Shown here: one piece after another, positions 26,181-33,935 of the stretch
How the letters are laid out: each line of letters starts with the position of its first letter
How positions within the stretch are numbered: the stretch's first letter is position 1
DNA from: Pseudomonadota bacterium
GTDB lineage: Bacteria; Pseudomonadota; Gammaproteobacteria; Pseudomonadales; Pseudohongiellaceae
Direction: 5' to 3'
Assembly: GCA_027592275.1 (NCBI GenBank)
Contig: JAQCKF010000011.1
Coordinates: 45,180-109,179, forward strand
DNA: 64,000 nt
Position numbers and translations under genes: made by a program
Notes under the pieces: generated by a model
Databases searched by the model: none
What the model was told of the DNA's origin: nothing
What the model saw: only the letters and a program-made list of their open reading frames with translations

Positions 26181-28230
26181 ATGGCAGTTTAAAGGCGACG
26201 AGCTCAGGGCTGTACTCTCGGTCACCAATCGCGACCAGTATGTACTGCTCACCGTCATGTAAGTAGCTGATTGGAGGCCCGGATGTTCCAGCTTCCAATT
26301 CGATTTCCCAAACAATGTCACCTGACTCTTTGTTGTAGGCTCTGAACATAGGGCCGCCGCTATTTGTCGCAATTTCGACAGGCATGTCAACCGGGATTCG
26401 GCCGCCAGGGCGCTGATTGGTGAGTCCCTCGCCGAGGAACAGCAAAGTCTTGGTAAGCAGAGGCGTAGGTCGCCCTGGCATACCAAGAGGGCCTAAGTCT
26501 AAATCGACTAGATCAGGATGGTCGGTAGGTCCATTTCCATTCGGCACCATCCACACATGGTCGCCGGTGTTCATATCGATAGCTGTAATACGCCCATAGG
26601 GAGGCTTAAATAGAGGCAGTCCACGAGGCCCCGCTATCCAGCGTCTTGAGCCTTTCACATAGCTGAGATTCGTAACTTCCGGGTCGCCAGGTAAAAGGTC
26701 GGCAACGAATGGCGATGTTATTGACGGAATGTACAAGTATCCCGTCTCTGGATCAAAGGCGGCGCCCTGAACGTCTGCTCCACCTTGCGAGCCAGGCAGC
26801 TGGATCGTTCCCATGGTGCCATTTGGGCCATCGCTGGCGATAGATGGCGGTGTGAAAAGAGGACCGGTCACATAGTTGCTAAAAATCTCTAGCGCTTCAG
26901 CGCGTAGCTCCGGCGTAAAATCGATCAAGTTATCAACGGTTGCCCCCTGACGATCGAAAGGAGCAGGTCGAGTCGGGAAAGGTTGTGTGAGCGATGTGAC
27001 TTCGCCGGGCACGTCGGACTGTGGTACCTCTCGCTCTTCTATCTCCCAGATGGGCTCGCCTGTTTCGCGATTGAAAACGAACGCGAAGGCCTGCTTTGTG
27101 AGCTGTGTGACGGCCTTTACTGGTTCGCCATCTACGGTGATATCCATCAAGATTGGCGCGGCGGGCGGATCGTAGTCCCAAAGGCCATGATGAACTGTTT
27201 GGTAGTGCCAAACTCGGTCGCCGGTCTCTACATCAACGGCCACTAAAGACTGGCTAAACAGATTGTCGCCGATGCGATGGCCGCCATACATGTCGTTGGT
27301 TGATGAGGATATAGGCATATACACGAGCCCTAGCTCTGCATCTGCACTGAACAGTGCCCAGACGGGAGAGTGACCGGAGTAGGACCAGGATCGGTCCTGC
27401 CAACTAGCCGTGCCGAACTGTCCTTCCTGTGGGATGGTGTTGTAAGTCCAGCGCAATTCGCCGGTGCGTACGTCGAAGGCATGCACATCGCCGCGGAAGG
27501 CTTCTTTGTTAGAGAACGTGTCCGACATGGATTGACCGATGAGGACTATGTCGCGCACGACAGTTGGCACGCCACCCCAGCGAAATAGCTCGGAACCCTC
27601 TGGCATCAGCTGCAGATTGGCGCGGCCATCGACACCGAAGCCCGCTACCGGTTCTCCAGTGTCAGCATTTAGGGCGTATAGATAGATGCCGCGCTGTACA
27701 AGAATGCGTCGATCGCTGCCTTCGCTCCAGTAGGCAACGCCTCTGGTATTTGCTCCAGGCAGGCCAGCCACTCCGTCGTGGGGCTCCTGAACCCAGATAG
27801 TTTCGCCAGTACCGGGGTTGAATGCCTCGACTAGGCCTACACCGTTCGGCACATAGGCAATGCCATTCTTCACAATAGGCGCGGATGTCCACGTGGAGGT
27901 ATAGCGCTGCGCTGGATTCATGGCGGAGTAGTAGGCATCTAGTGCAGACCTTCTCCAGACGATTTCAAGCTCTTCTACATTACTGGCATCAATTTGGTCT
28001 AGGCTGGTATATTTCGACTGGGCATTGTCGGCGGCGAAGGACCCCCATTCGCCCTCGCCAGATGGATTGGTCTGTTCTGCCAGTGGCTCCACAACAGCCA
28101 GTGAATCGGTTGTTTCAGGGGCTGCGGGCTCAGGCTCAGGGCTGCAGCCAAGCAGCAGAGTAAAAAGAGTTACTAGGCTAAGTGTGCGTAAAGACTGCAA
28201 AGGAGTTGTTATTGTTATTGGCCAGCTCAT
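26179..28230 (-). CDS. PQQ-dependent dehydrogenase, lipoprotein form
   Basis: A quinoprotein of about 683 residues with an eight-bladed beta-propeller. W-motif repeats are visible (ALNADTGEPVAGFG, FDVRTGELRWTYN, VDVETGDRVWHYQ, YNKESGDIVWEIE). It resembles the broad PQQ-dependent glucose/alcohol dehydrogenase family. The frame extends to 28350, but ATG 28230 has GAGG upstream and begins a signal peptide ending in LLLGC, a lipobox, so the mature protein should be a periplasmic lipoprotein with a Pro/Glu-rich linker. The substrate is unknown. There is no cytochrome neighbour, unlike the PQQ gene at 47949. Confidence 0.85.
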   Translation of the reverse strand: MSWPITITTPLQSLRTLSLVTLFTLLLGCSPEPEPAAPETTDSLAVVEPLAEQTNPSGEGEWGSFAADNAQSKYTSLDQIDASNVEELEIVWRRSALDAYYSAMNPAQRYTSTWTSAPIVKNGIAYVPNGVGLVEAFNPGTGETIWVQEPHDGVAGLPGANTRGVAYWSEGSDRRILVQRGIYLYALNADTGEPVAGFGVDGRANLQLMPEGSELFRWGGVPTVVRDIVLIGQSMSDTFSNKEAFRGDVHAFDVRTGELRWTYNTIPQEGQFGTASWQDRSWSYSGHSPVWALFSADAELGLVYMPISSSTNDMYGGHRIGDNLFSQSLVAVDVETGDRVWHYQTVHHGLWDYDPPAAPILMDITVDGEPVKAVTQLTKQAFAFVFNRETGEPIWEIEEREVPQSDVPGEVTSLTQPFPTRPAPFDRQGATVDNLIDFTPELRAEALEIFSNYVTGPLFTPPSIASDGPNGTMGTIQLPGSQGGADVQGAAFDPETGYLYIPSITSPFVADLLPGDPEVTNLSYVKGSRRWIAGPRGLPLFKPPYGRITAIDMNTGDHVWMVPNGNGPTDHPDLVDLDLGPLGMPGRPTPLLTKTLLFLGEGLTNQRPGGRIPVDMPVEIATNSGGPMFRAYNKESGDIVWEIELEAGTSGPPISYLHDGEQYILVAIGDREYSPELVAFKLP

Positions 28231-28600
28231 GGGAATTGCCTCAATAGGTAGTAAATTCGATCGATGTCTCGATTCTAACCAATTACTGCGTACATAAGGA
28301 AACAATTCTCCCTGCTGTGGATGCGCGTGGCGTCTTATGCTAGAAAGCATACCAATGACTGGCTTTCGACTGGCGTGGGGAAGGAAAAAGGGGCGCTACA
28401 AATAGCGGGGAGAGAATCTTAGTTCAGCAGCGCCCCAAAGCTTAAATATCTACAGAAAGACGAGGTAGGCTGCGAAAGCCACCATCAGTAATAAAGATAG
28501 ATTCACTTTTGGTTGCGAATCGCTAGTATTTTTCACGTCTTACTCCAGTTAGTTAAGGGTTATCAATAGATCAAGTTCACGGCATTAAGGCTAATCGACT
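28231..28600. other. Intergenic region with one possible tiny membrane-peptide gene
   Basis: This 370-bp gap separates the divergent PQQ gene and the orphan gene at 28601. It contains a candidate 28-codon minus-strand ORF (listed separately). I see no RNA gene or repeat. Confidence 0.3.
28450..28536 (-). CDS. Putative single-TM small protein (28 residues)
   Basis: A 28-codon ORF from GTG 28536 to TAG 28450-28452. About 12 polar residues are followed by a 16-residue hydrophobic helix (LSLLLMVAFAAYLVFL) that ends at the stop. CTGGAG lies 6-7 nt before the GTG, an acceptable ribosome-binding site. It is the kind of tail-anchored microprotein that automated calling skips. There is no homology evidence; a chance ORF is possible. 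Confidence 0.35.
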   Translation of the reverse strand: MKNTSDSQPKVNLSLLLMVAFAAYLVFL

Positions 28601-29209
28601 ATGAAAGTATTTAATATGCGCCCATCGTTCCATGGATATTCATCCAGTAGTATTGTGGCTTGGTACTATGAGCGGGCTTGGAACACACTGACGGGAGCGA
28701 AACGGGCGATCGTGGCTCGTGCTGTGGATCTGTATCTTCAGGAAATCGAACTGGAGTACCGAACTATTAAGTTCAACGTTCCAGAAGATCTGGAAGATGG
28801 AGATCAGTTTCTCGAGTGCAATAAGAAAAACATAAAAATCATCGATGATTTCTTCGCCGATAACTCTGTAAGGTCCAAGCACTTCCGCGACAACATGGAA
28901 ATATTCGTGGCACGGGCAATCGATGAGATATTTGAAACCGGTGTTTGTGAAATTCTAAAACAGAAACTCTTTCCTGAAACGATTATTCCTCACACTGAAG
29001 ATCAGCTAGATAATTTACTTATTGAAACAAATTCCAGTTATACAGAGGCTGTTAATGAGTGTGTTCGCATCTTCCGCAACGGGCTTACTGATGACAGTAG
29101 TGAAGAGTTGGAAATATTGGAGAGTAAGCTGCTATCGGCGCGCGAGTTATTAGATAGGAACGTCGGAGTTATTGAAAATGAGTTGACGCGTCGCAAGGAA
29201 AAAAAATAG
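28601..29209 (+). CDS. Hypothetical protein (orphan, charged, helical)
   Basis: A 202-residue soluble protein, not recognised. It is rich in acidic and basic residues, with long predicted helices (EELEILESKLLSARELLDRNV near the C-terminus), and ends in RRKEKK. There is no signal peptide or membrane segment. The ATG at 28601 lacks a clear Shine-Dalgarno. It is flanked by two gene-free stretches and belongs to no obvious operon. Coding status is supported mainly by length and ordinary composition. Confidence 0.6.
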   Translation: MKVFNMRPSFHGYSSSSIVAWYYERAWNTLTGAKRAIVARAVDLYLQEIELEYRTIKFNVPEDLEDGDQFLECNKKNIKIIDDFFADNSVRSKHFRDNMEIFVARAIDEIFETGVCEILKQKLFPETIIPHTEDQLDNLLIETNSSYTEAVNECVRIFRNGLTDDSSEELEILESKLLSARELLDRNVGVIENELTRRKEKK

Positions 29210-29608
29210 AAAGAGTTTTCCTAATAGTCAGAAATAAGCCTGTAACAAAACCGACTGAATCAAAGAGTCCATAAACTGCCCGCTAGGAGATTAGCGTATG
29301 TTAACTAATTCGCTGCTAACGCGGCACCATGCATGGAGATGTCTATGCGCGCCTGTGGCAGCTTCATCTCGAAGGACGTCAGGTTGAGCTCCGCGAATGC
29401 GACAGCAAGCTATTGTTGATTTAGAATCTAGACACCCTGAGCCCAGGTGTGAGGCTAGTTGTGCTGCACAAGCGCGGTGTATTCAAGACCGCGAACTAGC
29501 GCCGCTTAAGCCATACATGAGCGTTTAGCCGACTCCATTCGTATAACCCGTCAATTATCGGGCAAGTTAGCAGTCTTTTCCAAATTTCGGTATTTATTAC
29601 TTCTTCAG
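29210..29608. other. Gene-free 400-bp region upstream of the ECF sigma gene
   Basis: No convincing gene. A 29-codon ORF from ATG 29298 sits behind AGGAG, which itself lies in the loop of a CGCTA/TAGCG hairpin (29281-29296). Its sequence is not protein-like enough to call. The stretch could hold a decayed gene or an untranslated RNA, but nothing decides between these. Confidence 0.3.
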
Positions 29609-29638
29609 TGATCCAGCCCTCCAACCAATGCGTAGTTA
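29609..29638 (+). promoter_or_regulatory. Candidate autoregulatory ECF (RpoE/ChrR-type) promoter
   Basis: TGATCC at 29609-29614 is followed, after exactly 18 nt, by TAGTTA at 29633-29638. TGATCC with an 18-nt spacer is the known -35 layout for Rhodobacter RpoE, the sigma factor paired with ChrR. The -10 match is only partial. Such sigma factors usually activate their own operon. Transcription would begin near 29645, upstream of ATG 29713. Confidence 0.5.
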
Positions 29639-29712
29639 GGGCTATGTACAGGAATTATGCGAAACAAGATGTTATTAACAATGAAGTAGGTCTAACTGTT
29701 AGACTTGCCGCA

Positions 29713-30309
29713 ATGAACACCACCACGCCTAGCCCAGACGCAGAAGATTCTGTTGTATCTGATGAAGCCCTGCTTATTGCAGTTGGCAATAATCAGGATG
29801 TAGACGCGTTCAACCAATTGTTCACGAGATTCGCGAAGAAGATACTCGCACTGGGTATGAAGCTTACGCGCAACGAGCAGCTGGCCAACGATCTAATCCA
29901 AGAATCCATGCTGAACGTCTGGCTGAAAGCGCCGCTGTATGATCTGGACAAGGGTTCGGCAAAGGGCTGGATCTTCACGTTGAGTCGCAACCGCTGCTTC
30001 GATATGTTGCGTAAGCAGAAGCGTCAACCTAACTGTATTAGTGCTGACGATATCTGGCCGCTCGAGTCTGGTGCTGAACCTACTATGGTTCACGAAGACA
30101 TCGCTGGACAGCAAGTTGAGTTAAGTGTGATAGAGGGCTATTTCGATAAACTGCCTGATTCGCAGCGTGCAGTGGTTGAGCAAATATATATTAAGGATCG
30201 CACCCATGAAGAAGCGGCTGCGCATCTGCAGATTCCTTTAGGAACTCTGAAATCGCGCCTACGTCTGGGTGTGGCGAAGCTCCGAAATATGATTGGCGTC
30301 GACCAGTAA
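29713..30309 (+). CDS. ECF RNA polymerase sigma factor (RpoE/ChrR-partner type)
   Basis: A sigma-70 group 4 factor. Region 2 runs from AFNQLFTRFAKKILALGMKL through LIQESMLNVW to GWIFTLSRNRCFDMLRK. Region 4 is LPDSQRAVVEQIYIKDRTHEEAAAHLQIPLGTLKSRLRLGVAKLR. The open frame reaches back to GTG 29608, but a candidate promoter occupies 29609-29638, so ATG 29713 (198 residues) is the better start. The next gene is a ChrR-type zinc anti-sigma factor, which places this protein in the ECF11-like group known for singlet-oxygen or organic-peroxide responses. Confidence 0.9.
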   Translation: MNTTTPSPDAEDSVVSDEALLIAVGNNQDVDAFNQLFTRFAKKILALGMKLTRNEQLANDLIQESMLNVWLKAPLYDLDKGSAKGWIFTLSRNRCFDMLRKQKRQPNCISADDIWPLESGAEPTMVHEDIAGQQVELSVIEGYFDKLPDSQRAVVEQIYIKDRTHEEAAAHLQIPLGTLKSRLRLGVAKLRNMIGVDQ

Positions 30310-30382
30310 CTGAAACCTCGTACTGCCTGTAGGGCAGCGTGCGCTGCTGAGTTGATGAAAAAATTAGTGAAAGAGGAATACA

Positions 30383-31090
30383 ATGAATACCGAAGTTAAA
30401 CTGCATCCATCCACCGAGTTACTGAATCGGTTTGTTCAAGGCGAGCTAGTTACAGGAAAGAGCGTAGTCGTAGCAGCGCATGTGGAGCTGTGCGAATCGT
30501 GCAGTGCTAAAGCCGAAGAGCTGCAAGCTCTTGCGGTATCCTCTTGGGTTGATCCCGGTAACGTGTTGCAGCCTGATCAATCTAGCGCAGCCGACTATTC
30601 GAGTACTGTTGCGCGCATCGTGACGTACCCACAAATAAAGTCTGAGCCGATTGAGGATTTGGTCGAGGTAGACATCGATGTGCTGAATCACAGCATCAAG
30701 CTACCAAAGGTTCTGGCGAAGGCGGCATCCCAGGGACTGAAATGGAAGAAGGTACCGGGCGGTATTAGCGAGGCACAACTGTTTCTCGATAATGAGACTC
30801 TGTGCGAATTTATCTACATGGCTCCCGGGTGTCAGATTCCCGTGCACACCCATCAGGGTAGTGAATCAACTCTGGTTTTGGATGGCAGTTTCGAGGATGA
30901 GTTAGGTGAGTACAAGACTTCGGACTTCATCATTCGAGACGCGCAGCATAATCACCAGCCGCTCTCTACAGAAGGTTGTCTGTGTTTTGCTGTGCTGGAT
31001 AGTCCATTGAAGTTCACCAAAGGATTGGCCAGGTTGATGAATCCTGTCAATCGCTACAAGTTCAAGAAGGCTATCTCCAGGGTAGCCTAG
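30383..31090 (+). CDS. ChrR-type zinc anti-sigma factor with cupin domain
   Basis: A 235-residue cytoplasmic anti-sigma factor that sequesters the upstream ECF factor. The N-terminal zinc domain has His8, His33, Cys37 and Cys40 (AAHVELCESC), the same spacing as in Rhodobacter ChrR. A cupin domain follows, with its own metal ligands in VHTHQGSE (His155, His157, Glu161) and a later His189/His191 (DAQHNHQP). In Rhodobacter the cupin part is needed for release of sigma on singlet oxygen. AGTGAAAGAGGAAT precedes the ATG. The gap from the sigma gene is 73 bp. Confidence 0.9.
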   Translation: MNTEVKLHPSTELLNRFVQGELVTGKSVVVAAHVELCESCSAKAEELQALAVSSWVDPGNVLQPDQSSAADYSSTVARIVTYPQIKSEPIEDLVEVDIDVLNHSIKLPKVLAKAASQGLKWKKVPGGISEAQLFLDNETLCEFIYMAPGCQIPVHTHQGSESTLVLDGSFEDELGEYKTSDFIIRDAQHNHQPLSTEGCLCFAVLDSPLKFTKGLARLMNPVNRYKFKKAISRVA

Positions 31091-31092
31091 CA

Positions 31093-31764
31093 CTACTTCC
31101 TTTTACGTTGCGCGTCGATATTCATAGCGATAGAGATGCGTTCGCGTTTGCCTGTATAAGGCCGTACCCCATGGCGTAACCATGCCGGAAACACCACTAG
31201 ATTCCCGCGCTCGAGTTCTAGCTCTACTTCGTACTGCTGCGGCTGGCTATCGATTCCTATCATGCGAACCGCCGTATTGTGCATGGCGGCCATAGGAAAC
31301 CTCGGGTCTTCAATATAGAAGGCGCCACCGACGTCCTGGTGCGAATCTGCTTCATCACCCATATCTAAATAGAGCACCGCAGCCCATAAATTTCCAGGAT
31401 GGGCGTGCATGTGGTTCAAGCCTCCAGCTGATGTGACGTTGGCCCACATACGCACCTGCCATTCGTAACTATCCGAGTCCGCTTCCTGAAAATGCGTCAT
31501 GCGTTTGGCGACATTGATCGCCGATTCAGCGAGTCTGCTTGCCGCATCACCGCCCCACTTCAGCATATCGGTATCTGAGTGCCAGCCGCCGAAATTTGAT
31601 CGTTTGAGGCCGCCGGTCTGCTCTTGATTCTTCCGAATGTTCATCTCTAATTCCTGAATCAGAGAATCACCATCTTTCAATCGGCAATAAGCCATCGGCG
31701 TTTCGAAGAAACCAACCTGTTGGGCTTCGACTCGAAGAGGAGTTTTCTGTTTTTGATTAGTCAT
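31093..31764 (-). CDS. 2OG-Fe(II) oxygenase family protein (TIGR02466-like)
   Basis: A 223-residue non-heme iron oxygenase. Iron and 2-oxoglutarate ligands are suggested by LNHMHAHPGNLWAAVLYLD (histidines 118-122 and a following Asp) and VVFPAWLRHGVRPYTGKRERISIAMNID (distal His and Arg). The N-terminal GFFETPMAYCRL and GWHSDTDML fit the small family TIGR02466, of unknown substrate. It converges on chrR with only 2 bp between stops. It is divergent from the beta-helix protein gene, sharing the 31765-31984 region. Confidence 0.8.
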   Translation of the reverse strand: MTNQKQKTPLRVEAQQVGFFETPMAYCRLKDGDSLIQELEMNIRKNQEQTGGLKRSNFGGWHSDTDMLKWGGDAASRLAESAINVAKRMTHFQEADSDSYEWQVRMWANVTSAGGLNHMHAHPGNLWAAVLYLDMGDEADSHQDVGGAFYIEDPRFPMAAMHNTAVRMIGIDSQPQQYEVELELERGNLVVFPAWLRHGVRPYTGKRERISIAMNIDAQRKRK

Positions 31765-31872
31765 AATTTTGTAATGGTAGAGCAGGAATCATTACAGAAT
31801 TATGACGAGAGCTTAGTAATTCGAGTCTGCCGGTCACGCATGCCGAGACGTCCTACTTGGCAATTGTGGGAA

Positions 31873-31928
31873 CTGTCAAAAAACTGCAATCAAATCGTCG
31901 TATAACTGCAACATCACAGTTCTATTAT
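31873..31928 (+). promoter_or_regulatory. Candidate PhoB-dependent promoter (four half-sites plus -10)
   Basis: Half-sites CTGTCAA (31873), CTGCAAT (31884), TCGTCGT (31895) and CTGCAAC (31906) repeat every 11 bp, separated by AT-rich 4-mers. After the last, 10 nt lead to TATTAT at 31923-31928. This is the classic Pho-box geometry, in which PhoB replaces the -35. The first pair matches the Pho consensus CTGTCAT-N4-CTGTCAC best. It drives the gene at 31985. Confidence 0.7.
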
Positions 31929-31984
31929 TGCTGCACTTAACTAATTTCTTAATTTGTATCTCACTAGTAGACGAAGGAGTCGAA

Positions 31985-33745
31985 ATGAAATTTAAGCGCA
32001 CAAAAATGAATGCTATAGCCAGCGGTGTTGCACTAGGGATTGCTGCAATGAGCGCGCAGGCAGCGGATCAACCAACACTAACAACGGCGGGCAGCGAAGC
32101 CAGCGCGGTCTTCACTGGCGGCGCGACGATCAACGGCGGTGCCAGCTTTCTTACTGCAGTTCCAGCTGACTCGGCAGTGGACCTGTTGGTAACCATCAAG
32201 CCTGCGGCTGCTGATGTGGGTAAGTCTGGTAACTTGGTCGTAATTATTAATGTCCCAGGTGCTGGCTTCTTCATTCAGGATTCTTCTGGGGGTTTTTCTC
32301 CTTGGACCGAAGCTGATCCAATAGTGGCGGCTAGCACTAAGACACTCGCTGTCTTGGAGCCGCTGACTATCTTCAGTGGTCTGGTAGGCAGCGCCCTGGG
32401 CGCGACGGGCGTCGACGTTCAGGCCTTCGTAGGCTACTACACTGACTCGATAGCGAACCTGACTTATTCATCAACTCCCGCTAGTTTCTCAATTGCGGCG
32501 GTAGCGGCTTCGACTTGTCCTGCTAACACCGCTGCGATTTCAGGCACATTCAAAGACAAATCAGTCTGTGCGCTTAGCGGCCGAATCGAATCCGATACAC
32601 ATCTCACCTCTAACTTCTCATACATCTTGGACGGTGCGGTATTCATCGGAGCGGACGAGGTAAGCGGGTCTAAGACTAAGCTAACTATAGATGAAGGCAC
32701 TTACGTCTTCGGCCAGCTAGGTCTGAACTTTCTGACTATTGCGCGTAACGGTCAGCTGCATGCGAACGGCAGTGCGACTAATCCAGTTATCTTCACCTAC
32801 GAGGGCGACGACGAAGCGACAGCTACTACAAGTGGACAATGGGGAGGCATCATCCTGAACGGTAACGCTCCTCTAAACGTCGGCGGTGGCACAGCCGAGG
32901 GCGAAGGCTCAACGGGAATCTACGGGGGCCCTGATTCAGCTGATAGTAGCGGTGTGTTGACTTATGTGCAGGTCAAATATGCAGGACAGAACATCACTGA
33001 AGACAATGAACTAAACGGTATTGCGTTTCAGGGCACGGGTTCCGGCACCATCGTTGACTATGTTCAGGTGCACAACAACTCTGACGATGGCATCGAGTTC
33101 TTCGGCGGCACCACGAATGCGAAGCACATCGTATTGACCGGCAACGAAGATGACGCGCTTGACTGGACATTCGGCTGGACCGGTAAGGCGCAGTTCATTG
33201 CTATTAAACAGAACACGGCTAGTGAGCATTGCATCGAAGCTGACAACAACGGCGACGACAACGACGCATTACCACGTTCTAATCCTACGATCTCGAACCT
33301 GACTTGTGCAGGCGCGAGCACCGGTGGGGACGCAGGATTTAGACTGCGAGAGGGCACATCTGCAAAGATTTCCAATGCGGTTATGTCTGCGCATAGCGCC
33401 TATTGCCTTGATATCGATCAGAGCGCAACGTTCGCCAATGCAGGCGGCTCAATCGCCGGATTGAACGGGAACCTGACTCTGACACACTCACGTTTGGTCA
33501 CTGGCTGCCCATTCAGCGCTAGCGAGGGCGACACATTTTCAGTCGAGGACTTCTTCGCCGCGCAATCTGGAAGTTCATTAGGTGAGGTTGACCTGATGGG
33601 TGCGAGCGGATGGATGAACGGGCCTGTTCTGAACGCGATAGTTCCGTCGATTCCGGCGGACTCCTTCTTTGATCAGGTCGACTACATCGGTGCGGTGAAA
33701 GACAGTAGTTCTGATTGGACTGCGGGCTGGACTTACTCTGACTAG
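31985..33745 (+). CDS. Secreted beta-helix-like surface protein
   Basis: About 586 residues. The frame opens at 31928, but ATG 31985 has AAGGAG 5 nt upstream and starts a signal peptide (cleavage near MSAQAADQP). A candidate PhoB promoter lies just before it. Residues 20-190 look like an immunoglobulin- or cadherin-like leader domain. After CPANTAAISG the chain turns into parallel-beta-helix-like sequence: repeated G/N/D-rich turns such as VKYAGQNITEDNELNGIAF, VQVHNNSDDGIEFFGGTTN and GNEDDALDWTFGW. Several Cys pairs suggest disulfides. No catalytic motif is evident. Its neighbours are a TonB receptor and PhoB, so a phosphate-related outer-surface role is inferred, possibly binding or processing a phosphorus-containing polymer. 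Confidence 0.8.
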   Translation: MKFKRTKMNAIASGVALGIAAMSAQAADQPTLTTAGSEASAVFTGGATINGGASFLTAVPADSAVDLLVTIKPAAADVGKSGNLVVIINVPGAGFFIQDSSGGFSPWTEADPIVAASTKTLAVLEPLTIFSGLVGSALGATGVDVQAFVGYYTDSIANLTYSSTPASFSIAAVAASTCPANTAAISGTFKDKSVCALSGRIESDTHLTSNFSYILDGAVFIGADEVSGSKTKLTIDEGTYVFGQLGLNFLTIARNGQLHANGSATNPVIFTYEGDDEATATTSGQWGGIILNGNAPLNVGGGTAEGEGSTGIYGGPDSADSSGVLTYVQVKYAGQNITEDNELNGIAFQGTGSGTIVDYVQVHNNSDDGIEFFGGTTNAKHIVLTGNEDDALDWTFGWTGKAQFIAIKQNTASEHCIEADNNGDDNDALPRSNPTISNLTCAGASTGGDAGFRLREGTSAKISNAVMSAHSAYCLDIDQSATFANAGGSIAGLNGNLTLTHSRLVTGCPFSASEGDTFSVEDFFAAQSGSSLGEVDLMGASGWMNGPVLNAIVPSIPADSFFDQVDYIGAVKDSSSDWTAGWTYSD

Positions 33746-33785
33746 TCTTGCTTGGCTAGGTTGGCTATAAAAGTTGAAACATTTT

Positions 33786-33813
33786 TGGGAGCGCTAGACG
33801 CTCCCATTTTTTT
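33786..33813 (+). terminator. Rho-independent terminator after the beta-helix gene
   Basis: GGGAGCG/CGCTCCC stem (33787-33793 with 33799-33805), 5-nt loop, then ATTTTTTT. It separates this gene from the TonB receptor, so each needs its own promoter. Confidence 0.92.
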
Positions 33814-33838
33814 GTCCACTATTTGAGATTTATTGGGA

Positions 33839-33894
33839 TTGAAATATTTCTGCAATGTAACTGAAATACCGTTGTCACAGAACAGCAATAAAAT
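33839..33894 (+). promoter_or_regulatory. Candidate PhoB-dependent promoter of the TonB receptor
   Basis: Half-sites TTGAAAT (33839), CTGCAAT (33850), CTGAAAT (33861) and TTGTCAC (33872) are spaced every 11 bp. The last ends at 33878. Exactly 10 nt later is TAAAAT (33889-33894). The layout is identical to that at 31873, including a shared CTGCAAT half-site. Confidence 0.7.
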
Positions 33895-33935
33895 ACCCGC
33901 TTCAGAAAAAGGAATTTATCATTGGAGCAAAGAGA

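Noticed and set aside
29298..29387. 29-codon ORF behind AGGAG in the gap before the ECF gene
   Set aside because: Ribosome-binding site sits in a hairpin loop and the peptide has no recognisable feature; too weak to call.
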